Of a stretch of 64,000 bases of DNA, positions 33,220 through 45,600 are shown piece by piece (the first letter of the stretch is position 1; each line of letters starts with the position of its first letter). The notes beneath the pieces were generated by a model. That model was not told where the DNA came from. It ran no database searches and saw nothing but the letters and a program-made list of their open reading frames with translations. The position numbers and the translations under genes are program-made. This DNA is from Erythroxylum novogranatense (Eukaryota; Streptophyta; Magnoliopsida; Malpighiales; Erythroxylaceae), in assembly GCA_029891385.1 (NCBI GenBank), contig CM057227.1, positions 62,869,567 through 62,933,566 on the forward strand, read 5' to 3'.

Positions 33220-33601
33220 ATGAAGTCTCATGGTAATTATTGGAAACCCTAGTTCATCTTTCGTCTTCAATAGATCGAAATTGAATATCTGTTGCAATTT
33301 GATCCATTAGGCAGAAAACGAGAAGGCTCAAATACAGCTGCCATGCTTGCTTCCTTGATGGGGAAGAGAGAGAAACTTCAAGAAGATCTATTTAGCGTTG
33401 AGAAACAGGTCAATATTAATCCTTTTCATTCAAAGGAAGTATTGATTTTTATTTGACCCACACACACATATATTTGTATTTTTTTTCTTGAATCAAATAG
33501 GTTTATGAATTGGAATCGAGCTACTTGCAAGACTCCGTCCATTTTGGGACTGCACTGAAAGATTTTGGAGGTTTTGTAGCGTTGTCCAAGAGCGGCTCCA
33601 A
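33220..33601 (+). CDS. EAF6: EAF6-like gene, exons 1-3
   Basis: Exon 1 is 13 nt (ATG AAG TCT CAT G), followed by the donor gtaatt. Exon 2 opens after 'ccattag' with GC, which completes a Gly codon; the nearby alternative acceptor 'gcag' would break the frame. Exon 2 ends in CAG before gtcaat. Exon 3 starts GTT TAT GAA and ends TCC AA before gtaact (phase 2). The start codon is the first ATG in this frame, and a stop in intron 1 rules out read-through from upstream. Confidence 0.88.
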
Positions 33602-36600
33602 GTAACTATTCATCACCGATGCTTCCTTCCTTTGTTGACTGTATTACTATCTATGAATGTACGCCTTTTTTCCCGTATGTTTTGCTGTTAACTTCGACCA
33701 TTTGTTTAATTGGGGAACTTGTTTTTATTAAAAATTTGGATCCTTTATTTGCATTTTCCAGTTTGTCAGCGTTGTTCATGGTTTGGCAGCAAATTCACAG
33801 TTAAGGGGGGAACTTAGTTTCTTGGCGGCAAATTTTTGTTTTTCTTGATGGGGGTAATGGTTTCATATTTGTATTTCTTCTTATTTGTGTTGTTTCCTTA
33901 AAGTAGAGGATGGTTCTATCAATCCTTAAAAATAAGCTTAATAAATTATGTAAAGATATGTGTATCTATCTTCACAATGGGCTAAGATAAGAAGGGCTCA
34001 AAGTTTTGTGCTTTAAACAATCTTCTCTAGATAATTCGTAGCAAATGGAGCATTTTGACCTAGTATAAAGAAATTGATCCCTTTTGATTTGGACTATAAA
34101 ACTTTAAGTTAAAATACTTCAATAAAATTACAAGTCTAAAACAATACATTATAACTTATTTCCTTTCCGACAAAGGATATATGTGAAAAGGAGTCCCGCT
34201 TAAATAATGAGGGCTAGGAGTTATAGTGCTTCCATTTCTTTTCTATCATTCTTTGATACAAGAAAAAGCTAAATGTCAAACTTTATGTTTGTTACAGAAT
34301 ATAGCAGTTATGTAATTATAGGTATTATATAGTTAATGTAAATATCATAGTTATAGGGATTTAGCATGATTATAGGGATTATTTTCCTAGTTTAAACCTA
34401 TGTATTCCTGTATAAATACCTGTAATATTATTCCAATTAAAATGCAGAAAACTTCTTCTCATTCTTCTCATGGTATCAGAGCTTAGTCGTGTTTTTGGGT
34501 CTCTTCCTTAGTTTCTGTCTTTCGTTTTTTACCCTATCGTAAGGCAGTATGTTGACTGTGTGGGTGATACATTTTTTGGAGAAATTTTTTCTCACCTCCT
34601 CCTTCACAAGACACTACTAGTGCCGATCGACCATCCCCTAAAATCTAGTCGTTGGATCTTGAACGTGTGACCTGCACACTCAGCCCATTCCAGATACCGT
34701 TTCCACGCTCCGGTGCGTGAGGGCACGTGAGCCGTCATCTTTCAAACCGATTTCTTCCTCCGGCGTCGCCTCCTATGTCCCTGTCTGAATATCCTATTAG
34801 TTTTGGGGTATTGCTGGTTTGTGTTGGTGTAGAAGACAGTCGTAGCTCCCTTCTATTTTTGAGTGCTTTTGATTTTCGTAGCTCCCTTCTGTTGTGTTGG
34901 TGTGGCTGCTGGGAGTTTTTTGTGGTGTTGCTGAATATTTCTGATTTACATAGTGGGGAAGCATCTTGTTTAAAACAGTTCGAGGTATCCTCCTTTTTTT
35001 TTTTTCTGCTATTTCTTTCCTCCTCTATCTGCTTAATATTGTCAATTGGAAAATGGTCGAGAGTAGTGATATGGGTGGAGATAAGAAGACTATTACTGAA
35101 ATTACGTTGGGTTCATCCAAAATTACTGATAGGAAATTGATTGGAAGGAAAAATTATGCACAATGGAAAAGGACTATTCTCAGATTTGTGGCTAGTTTAG
35201 ATTTGGAAGATCATTTAACTAGTAATCTGCCTCCTAAAATTGATGCTGTTGCTCGGAAGAAATGGTTAATGGAAGATTACAAATTGTTTAATCAAATCCA
35301 AAATACTCTATACCCAACTGTTGATGATGTTGTGAATCATTGTGATAGTGTCAAAGAACTATGGGAATATCTAGAATTTTTGTATGCTTGCAAACAAGAT
35401 CTGTCTTATGTTCATGAATTATTGTTAAAGATTTATCGAGCGGAACAAAGAGGTCACTCCCTATTTCAGTACTACTCTGAAGTAAAACAAGCCTTTGAAG
35501 AAAAGCGAGCCATGCTTCCAATTGTTGCTGACATAAAGCAAATGCAAGAACAAGAGGAGCAGATTGTGGTACAGTGTTTCTTCGTAGGGTTGAGTTCCGA
35601 ATATGACGTGGCACGCACACAATTGTTAACTAGTGAGCCGCTTCCTTTACGGAAGTATATGCCCGTTTGCTTGGATTTTGTAAAGATGGAGATGTGACTT
35701 TTGATATGGTGACCAATGACTCAGCAGCATTAATGAGAATAATTGCGGTGGCAATGGTGGGAACAATAGTGGTTCTGTTAGTGGGAACAGCGGCACCCCT
35801 CGCACCTGTAATTATTTTGGAGTTGAAGGACATCAAGAAGAATTGTTGGAAACTACACGGTAAGCCTCCTAGGTACTCGGGGAAGAATAATAACAGAAAA
35901 TTTGCAAATGTGGATACTAAGGATGGCACCCTACCCCAAGTCTTTGTATGGCTTAAAGCAATTACCTCGTGCCTGGTTTGGAAGATTTATTACTGTAATG
36001 ATTGAGTTTGGCTTGCGAAGAAGTGCATATGATCACTCAGTGTTCTTTTCATCGTCTAGTTTTGGGTGCATTTTATTGGTTGTATATGTGGATGATATAG
36101 TGATTACTGGAAGTGATGAAGCAGGGATCACAAGGTTGAAAACATTCCTTGGGACTCGTTTTTAGACAAAGGATTTAGGACCATTGAAATACTTCTTAGG
36201 AACTGAAGTTTCTCACAGTCATAAAGGTATCTATCTACCTCAAGGAAAATATTGGCTGGATTTATTAAATGATGCTGGTTTTATTGAGGCAAAGACATTT
36301 GGTGCGCCTATGATACCAAATGTGAAAAGTTGTAGATGGAGACTTACTTGAGAATCCTGAAAAGTATAGGAAAATTGTGGAAAAATTGAACCATCTTAAT
36401 ATCACTCTTCCTGATATTGCCTTTCTAGTAAGTGTTTGTAAGTCAGTTCATGTCATCTCCTAGAACCTCCTATTGGGATGCTGGTATTCATATTTTGAGA
36501 CATCTAAAAGGTGAGCCAGGACGTGGCATCTTATATCGAAATTATGGTCACCACACTATCAAAGGATTCACAGATGTTGACTATGTAGGAGATCTTTCAG

Positions 36601-39600
36601 ACAGGCGCTCTACCAAAGATTACTTTGTTTTTGTTGGAGGCAATCTTGTTTCTTGGAAGAGCAAGAAACAGAGTGTTGTATCCCAATCAAGTGCGGAATT
36701 CGAATATAGGGCTTTGGCGAAGACTACTTGTGAACTCATATGGTTACGTCATTTACTTAGTGAGATTGGGTTTGTTCAATCTAAACCAATGAACTTATGG
36801 TGTGACAATGAATTGTGTGTTTCATGAGAAAACCAAACATATAGAAGTCAATTGGTATTTTACCCAGGAAAAGCTAGAAGATGGATTAATCTCAACTCAA
36901 CAATCCAGAATAGGGAGCCAATTAGCTGATGTGTTCACCAAAGCATTATTGGGGAATTGGGTGGATTATATTTGTAACAAGCTGGGCATGATCAACATCT
37001 ATGCTCCAGCTTGCGGGGGAATGTTACAGAATATAATAGTTACATAATTATGGGGATTATATAGTTAACGTAAATATCATAGTTATAGGGATTTAGCATG
37101 ATTTTAGGGATTATTTTCCTAGTTTAAACCTATGTATTCCTGTATAAATACTTGTAGTATTATTCCAAGTAAAATTAAGAAAACTTCTTATCATGCTTCT
37201 CAATGTTGTTGTAGAGTATTAATGCATTATCTTTATTCAATTAATTATTTGATATATTATTGTTTTTGTTGATAATTTAATAAGAAGTAAATTGAAAATT
37301 TGGCTGGTTATAGAGGAATAACCATGCAATTTTTATTTTCAATGCCTTTGTATGGAAGGTAAAAGTCCTTGAAGTTTTAGTATGAGTTTGGTTGGGAGAC
37401 TAAGCAAAAAATATGATGTAGATTAGGATGATTTCTATCTACTTCAGATTTCTTTTCTTGTGTTAGTAGTTTAGCTCAAGTTAGTATCTACCTAATTAGT
37501 TTGTATGTAGATAGTTCAATTTCAATTATTAAATATAGTTAAATTAGGATTTCTTATCTCTATAAATATGTGTAAGTACATTAGGCTTTAAAACTAGTGG
37601 ATTTTTTTTTATTGAATTATGAGAATTTCATATTTTGGAAGTGTGAAACTTTTTATTCCCTAAGATGATTCTTAGATTGGGACGAATTTGTAACCCTAGT
37701 TGTGAGTCTTAGGCCCTATTTTTTATTTTCGTTTCATTTTCCCTTAATTCTAACCTTAAATTCAAGTTCTAAAAACCACTTAGTTTCAATCGGTACACCT
37801 GTCCTGCATCATTTTGTTATCAAAGCAATAGAGACATTAGCGACGCCTAATAGAATAGCGTATAGGAGATTACTCAATGATCAAGAGAGTGATGACTTGA
37901 TTGTACGATTTTTAGAGAGTAGAAGAGTTACCAAACTAGTAGCTAGAACTCAGAAGACATATAAAATCTGGTTGCTGGAATTTTAGAATTGGAATATTCA
38001 TTTAGGTTGTTGGAGTTTCAGGTTTGATATGATTAGAATTTTAGGTTTGGTGTGACTAGAATTTTAGATTTTTGGTTGCTGGAAATTCAAGCTAGAAGTG
38101 TTGGAATTTTAGTGAAGAAATTAGCAATGGAGGTAGGGAATTAGGAATCACTCTTAGACTCTAATAGTCACTTTTAGCGAAAGCTAGGGAATTAGGAATC
38201 ACTCTTAGACTCTAATAGTCACTTTTAGAGAAAGGATCACACTTTCTAATTAGAAACTCAAGTTTATAGAGAAAACTTTTGATTTTATTAAAGAATTGAG
38301 TACACGTATACATGGAAAGTTTTTGAAACTCATATTCTAGTAGTAAAGGGATTCCCAACTAATATATTTAAAATAGAATTGAATCCTACCCTCTTAAGGA
38401 TTCTTTATGCTTAAATAAGCTTAAGTACTAAACAATTAAGACAATATATCTAACTTTTTTCTATGTAATAAGAAAAATTTAGTATAAAGTAAAGTGTAGC
38501 CTTTGTTGCCTTTGCTGTTACTTAAACTCCAATTTTAATTCCACCAAATTAAAGCTTGTGGTTGACTGATTTGTTGTCTTTATTTCCTTTATAAACTCTT
38601 AAGATCTTTTGCCTCAATTTTTCTTGGCTTGTTTGAGGTCGTCCTTGTCATATAATGTTATTACATATTTATCAAACAATTCTAGATTTAGCTTCTGAAA
38701 TTCAAATTCTAAAATCCTATAACTGTAAAACATTGATCTTCCATTCCACTTGATTAGAAACCGCCGACATTAACTCATTCTTGTGGCTATAATTTGTTTA
38801 TTAACAACATCCTCTATCTTCTCTTTAAGATGAGGAATGACTGGAATTCCTGCAACTATTGTAGAAAATTGTGTACCATCATGTCCATGATAAATAGTTA
38901 AGTTTGCAAAATTAAAAATATGACTATCATTGGACCATTTAAAATTTGCTAACGGACAAAATGATAATCTATTTGTATATGGAGCGGGCATGAAAAATTG
39001 GATTTAGATAAATAACACTAAGGTTATTACACCACAAGATGGTAGGTCTAGGCGAAGGAAACCTAATTTCATTCAACAAAGATTTAATGCAAAGATGGCA
39101 TTGGCAATACCTTTGTATTCACCCTTAGTAGATGATCGAGAAAACATTTTCTATTTTTAGTTGCCCAAAAATTAAGGGATGAACCAAGATAAATTCCATA
39201 ATCACTTGTTGACTGACAATCATCTGGAAAACAACTCAAGCACTATTTGGAAAGCACTATATCTAGAAATCATTTAATTTTTATAGGAAAACACCATGAT
39301 CAATTGTGTCCTTTAATGTCGAAGGAGCCTTTTTGTTTCTTACAGTGAATATTAGTTGGACAATGAAGGAATTGACATAATTGATTTATTGTACAAGAAA
39401 GTTTTGATTGTCTCAAGGTGAGATACTGAAGAGAGCTGACGATGCTTTTGTATTCATCACTGCTTGGTAGAGGTAGACTAGCATGTTTAGATAGAATAGG
39501 GTGAGCGACCATAGGTGTGGAACATGGTTTTCAATATGTGATTGATGTTCGATGAAGAGAATATATATTTCTTCTGAGTGAGTAGTAACATAATAGATAG

Positions 39601-42600
39601 TTGTTAACCTTGATGCCCAATAAATAGTGCAAGATGCCTACATCACAGTCTGGAAATTACTTTTGTAATTTTTGAATAGAGGCTGCAATTGCACTGATTG
39701 AGCAATTTCAAATTGGCAAGTCATAAGGTTTTTGAGCCCTTGATATGCGCCTATCTTACATAGATGCTTCAGCTTATACCTGTGTGCCTTTTCTTCTTAT
39801 ACTTTTTATGTTGGCATGGATTAGCGACCATGCAATATGGTCAGACATTGTTTAGCTATATAAATTCATCCAATTGTGGGTTTAATGAATCAAGGCCTTA
39901 GGTAGTGACTGTTTAGTCCATGGTCCATTTGATGGTTGATGGAAGGCTGAAAATTGAAATACATTGATTTTGCTCATTCCTGTCAAGATTTTTGGCATCA
40001 TCGTTGATTGCTTTCTGTGAGCATCAAAAAAGACATTGCATCTAGTTGGTTATCAATGCAATTTCACCAAGTGAATGTCAAAAGTGCAACTTGCATTGGA
40101 CCATAGCTAAGTACATATATATATATATAAAAGCTCTTAGAATCCTTATTATTCTAGTAAAGAGATTTCCAACTAAAATATACAAAATAGTATTGAATCT
40201 CACTCTAATAAAGATTCTTTATTCTTGATTAAATTGAGTTCTAAATAAATCGGATAATATATCTAACTTATTATTATTCCCTATATAATAAAGAAAACTT
40301 GGTATCAAGTAAATTTTAGTCTTTGTTGCTCAACTCTCAGCTTGTAGTTGAGTGATTTGCACTCCTTTATTTCTTTTATAAATTCTAAGCTCTTTTGTAT
40401 TGTTAGGTAGCACTGAGTTGCGACTTTAGTGATTCACTACTTCTATAAGACATAATACAACCAACTAGAAACAAGTGCTTCATTGTGAAGTTGATAAAGA
40501 TCAAAGCAACCATCATCCCATTACTAATTCCTGAATATTTAAAAGCTATTTCTAGAAAGGTTTTGGTGTGGTTATAGTTTTGTTTGCTTCAAATTCTAGG
40601 TTTTCGTTCGTACTTCTTGATACAAACCTAGGAGTAATTCTTAAACCTACCCTTTTTTGTTTTATTTACTAAAATCTAACAATTTGATCAGGTTGAAGCC
40701 CTCAAAATTAATTTTGATTCTCTAACTTCTTGTAGTAGCTGCGGAGCCAGGCCAAATCTTATAAAAACCAAAATCTGGTTTCTTAATTTCAATTAAGAAA
40801 ACAAAGAGTAGGTTTATGATTAATGAACTAATTTAATAAAATTAATAAGGAATCAGAATAAAGCAACTGAATATAGAAGTGATAAATTCAAGAGTACTTA
40901 AACTCTGATTCAAGAGAAATCTCATCTAATTGTAATATTGATTATTGGTCTAAAAGCATAATTTTCACAATTTAAGCGATTAGCCTGAAGCTTATCAGGA
41001 TAACCATAATAATTCCCAAATTTTCCTAATTTAATTGGTTCAAATCTAGCATTCAAACCAAAATTATCATCAATTGATTGAGAATGATATCATTCTCTAT
41101 CAATTAAATGATAGCAATAAAATAGTTGGCCCTAAATTAAGTAATTGAAATAGCTACAACTTTTCAATTTAGTTTTCTTGTTTTTACAAGTTAAATATGC
41201 AAATTGTAAGTAACTTGTTTGTTACTTGTATCAATTCTTCATGCCAATTACGAGTTATTGAATCTATAGATAATTATAGAATAATGAACATTAAATTAAT
41301 TTGTCGATTAATCAATATTAATTATTTATGAAATAAAAAAAAAGAAGAAATACTTGAATTAAAACACCAATGTAAGTTTAGAATAAAACCTTACAAGGTT
41401 ATAAATAGAGTTTTGAATCTCCTTAAATTAGAATATTTAGGTTTAGTCATACATGACTTTAGTTTCAATACCAAAACTAGAAGAAAAGATGAAAAATTGA
41501 GAGACAACTAAGAAGAAAGGAAACGAGAGTGTTAAAGAAGGTGATAGACGTGTTTTCGTCACTCTCTCTCTCACTCTAAACTTGGTTTACTATCTTTCAA
41601 AGGTTCGTATCTAAAACAAATCCAAATCCCTACATAATAGGGATGGAAATAAGTTTTCTAATTGAATTTCAACTCTTTAAGTGAATTTGGCATTAGGCGT
41701 GATCTTGCCTTATCCAGTGTAGTAATTTGTCTACTTTTTCAAAATTCATGATTTTGACCAATAATGCATCCAATTTGATGCATTATCAACTTTTCATCTC
41801 ATAAAACAAAACAGACAATAATTTTTCTATTTAAGCACCAAATTATATACAAAACAAAAAAGTTAATTCTAATTATCATAACAAAACAACATTTTATCAC
41901 AATCCAAATCTGAAATTCCAGCATAACATAATAGCTTCTTATCACAATCCAAACCTGAAATTCCTAGAACCTACATTGGAATTTGTGACCTAAAACTCGA
42001 AAATTCTTAGCAGCCCATAAACTTCTATGAGTTTTAACAGCTAGTTGATAGCTCCTCTATACGTCCTACATCTATTTGGGTATTAGACGGGAAATGAAAT
42101 GGTGTATGGTGGAAATTATGCTTTAATTCTGAAGTTATGAAGAAGTCAGACATAGATGATCCTCATTCACAAGTTGTTACAAGAATTAACCCTTAGGTAA
42201 CAACTTCCTCATGAAAGCATGACCAAAAATATTTGGTGAGGCTAAGACAGACTTGAAATTCACTCCTGACAATAAACTCCTGAAAGAAGGAATTTTGCTG
42301 ACCAGCAACTTATATTTGATGGTGAAGATGAGAAAGATGGAAAAGCATAAGCTGAAGCAACTAAAAAAAGAAGGGGAAACAACTAAACAACCAGCTGAAA
42401 CAGTTGAACAACAAGATGAAATACTAGAACAACAAGCTGAAAGCCTTAAATTGCAAATCGAAACATGAGACCAATTGGCTGAAACAACAAAACAAGGAAC
42501 TGAATATTAGCTAGCAACCACTAAGGGTTCCAGTCTTCCAGAGGTTGTTGGCTCAAAGTTTGGTGATATCCATGTTAAGGAGACAACTAACCTGATTGAT

Positions 42601-45600
42601 GCAGATCTTATTATTGTGGGTGATAAAGGTGAAATAGATATGAAGATGCAAAACACGGCATATGAATAAAGGAGAAGCTATGACTGCTCGTATGAAGTCA
42701 AAATTCAGTAGTGATGGCAAGCTAATGCTTTTGATCATAGGAAACAACACTTATGTTCTTGATGCCTATGTGGGAGAGAAGCCATATGGTTTTTATAATG
42801 GAAGCATCTCTATCTTGAGAAATAGCTAACTGATGTAGGTTGAAGACATTGAATCCTTGAAGTTGACTTCTTGTGTTAGTATTTTAGTTCAAGTTACTAT
42901 CTATCTAGTTAGAGTTCAACTTCAGTTAGGAAATAGAGTTATAGTTAGATTAGAATGACTTATTAGTATCTGCAAATATATCATACGTTAAGTTTTGAAA
43001 ATAGTGGATGACTTTTGTTGAATTATTTTCAAACTTTTTATTTCCTGTGAGTGATTCTTAGATCGAGAGTGATTCCTAACCTTAGATGTGATTCCTAGAC
43101 CCCCATCTTTTACTTTTGTTCCTTTTTTCTCCTTAGTTCCATCCTTAAATTCAAGTTCCAGCAACCCTTTAATTTCAATAGATACTCCCTTCCTACATCA
43201 CCATTATTATGAGAACCTTCAGAGAGCTCATAAGTAGAAATTGGTGCAACACTAACAGGATAAGGATTTGAGAAAATAAAAATGGGAGAATACAAACAGA
43301 ACCAACCAGGGCAAAAACAGAATAAAAGGGTATTCTAAATGATACTACTTGCAAACTGCTAACGTACGATCCTATAAAAGATTGAATAAATTGGGTAGGC
43401 AAAATGACACTAATTGAAGAAGTGCAGAATAGAAAAAAAATTGGTATTTTATCAAGATTGAATAAATTGGGTAGGCAAAAAGACACTAATTGAAGAAGCG
43501 CGGAGTAGAAAAAATTTGGTATTTTATCAGGCTGATAGGCAACTTGTCATACTATATTTTCCACATGTTAATATATTCTATGAAGGTCTTTTGTTCTATG
43601 ATACAAATATCTATAGTCACTTGCGCTGAATTTATATGCAATAAATTTAAAATTTTGATTTGCAGCTTGAAGAGGTCCAGAAAACTTCAGCCAGAGGATA
43701 GAATCTTCTCATTGTCTTCAATAACCTCACCAGCTGTATGTTCTAAATTTTTAATTCATTCAAGAAAAATTCTTTCAAGACAAAAAACCTTCCCTTCCTA
43801 TTTCTCAATGTTTTCTCTCTTCTTTTTTCTGTACTCTTATGCCTTTTTTTTCCTTATGCTCTTATTAATGTGCAATTTGTTGAATTGAATTGCAGTTATT
43901 AGGTTTTTGAAAATGTTGAACAAGTTAACGGTTTCTAATATATATACATCTATACTTTCATGGAAAAATCCGACAGTTTCAATGTGCCAAGGGAAAGAGA
44001 CTTTACAACTTCAGTGATTATATCTAGGTTTAAAGAAACTTGTCACACATTTCAAAATAATTAAGACCTTCTAACTTGATAACAATAAGAGCGGTTCTAA
44101 CTATGCGTAGGATGTAGGACAGTAGAAGCAATATTAACTTGTAGCTAAACTCATAAAATCTAAGAATTGCTGGAATATCAAGTTTCAGGTTTGGATTTCA
44201 GCTTGGAATGCTGAAATTTCGGAATTGATATGGTTGGGTTTTTAGAGTTTGATTGCTGGAAATGTAAGATAGGATTTTACTGTTTAATATGGCTGAAATT
44301 TAGGTTTGATATGGTTATAATTTGGGTTTTGGTTGTTGAAATTGTAGATTAGAATTGCTAGAATTTAGTGAGGAAATTAAACAATGGGGGGTAGGAAATT
44401 AGGAATCAATCCCAAGGTCTAAAGATCACTCTTGAAAGAAAGCATAACACCTTTCTAGTTGAAAACTCTAGTTTGTAGAAAAAATTTTAGGATAGCTTAT
44501 TCTTGAAGGGTTGAGTACACATGTATTTATAGTTTCTGGAATCCTTATTCTAATAGGAAAGGGTTCTAAAATATTTTAAATTGAATCCTATCCTAATAAG
44601 GATTCTTTCTTCTTAAATAAGCTTAAGTCCTAAACAAACTACGACAATATTTCTTATTATTATATCTAATAAGGAAAACTTAGCATAAAGTAAGTTGACC
44701 TTATTTACACTTCAATTCTCGTTCCATATTCCAGCAAAGACAAAGCTTGTGGTTGACTAATTTTTCCCTTTTATTTTGTTTATAAACTTTAAGCTTTTTT
44801 GCATCAATTCTCTTCGACTTCTATGAAGAAGTCCTTGACATAGAATTTGACAAATATTGCTCATATACGTCTGGATTCAACTTTTAAAATTCAGATTCTA
44901 AAATCCAAGTGCTATAAGAAATTGATCTTCCTTTCTATTTGATAAGAAACTATCAATATCCACCAGCTCTTGTGGTTTGAATTCTCAGAGTCGCAGTAGG
45001 AGATTGAGTATCATCATGTCTATGATAAATAGTTAAATTAACATTAAAGATAGGACTAATTCTCATGTCATTTGGTAATTCTAAAATATTCGTTAGCACT
45101 TATGTTTTTGAGAATCTTATAAGGTCTAGCATTCCATGAATGAAGTTTTTTATATTTTCCTTTTGGAAAATGTTCTGGACAGATTCTCACCATCATCATA
45201 TTTCCTTCATTGAATTCCACCAGTTGATTAGCATGTTCTTTTTAAGTTAAGTTGCTGATTGTTACATTTCTTTGTACCTTATCGATGATATCCCTCATAT
45301 GTGCAAAGCCTTCAACTTCAACACTAACTTGTGTTGTTTGTGGTAAAAGAGTTAGATCAATAGATTTCCTTGGTTTAACTCTCAAAAAGACTCTTATCCA
45401 TTAACCTATTTATAGAACTGTTATATGCAAATTCTATCGTTCCTCGTTGTCTCTAACTAAACATCTTAAACAGTCCCCCAAGTTTCTATTCACCACATTC
45501 GTTTGTCCATCAGTTTGGGAATGAAAAGAGCTTGAAAATTATAGCTTATTGTTCAATATTTTCCAAAGGGCTCTCCAAAAATAGCTCATAAATACATAAT

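Larger units (their letters stand above)
34290..37202 (+). mobile_element. Internally deleted copia retrotransposon in EAF6 intron 3
   Basis: Two 181-bp LTRs (34290-34470 and 37022-37202) begin TGTTACAG and end TTCTCA. A perfect ATGTT duplication flanks them (34285-34289 and 37203-37207). The Met-tRNA primer site TGGTATCAGAGC follows the first LTR at 34471, and a purine tract (TTGCGGGGGAA) precedes the second. Only gag and the end of pol remain; protease, integrase and most of RT are missing. It lies in the same orientation as the host gene. At 2.9 kb it is far shorter than the ~5 kb typical of copia elements. Confidence 0.95.
37812..42830 (+). mobile_element. Interior of an old LTR element in EAF6 intron 3, heavily invaded
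   Basis: It lies between the two TGATGTAG repeats. The left part (37812-37986) holds a 58-residue stretch ending 'TKLVARTQKTYKIWLLEF'. The right part (42253-42468 and beyond) holds a Lys/Glu/Gln-rich coiled-coil-like frame with repeats of the type 'EQQAE'. Neither matches a family I recognise. Fragments of other elements on the minus strand sit inside. No matching target-site duplication was found (aaata versus ccatt), so the pairing rests on LTR similarity only. Confidence 0.45.

Noticed and set aside
34727..35140. 137-codon + strand frame with hydrophobic runs
   Set aside because: It lies in the leader before gag and overlaps gag in another frame; the composition is that of T-rich leader DNA.
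39300..39512. Stand-alone 70-codon host gene
   Set aside because: The wording SIVSSLQYLTL is copia RT; it is a retroelement fragment.
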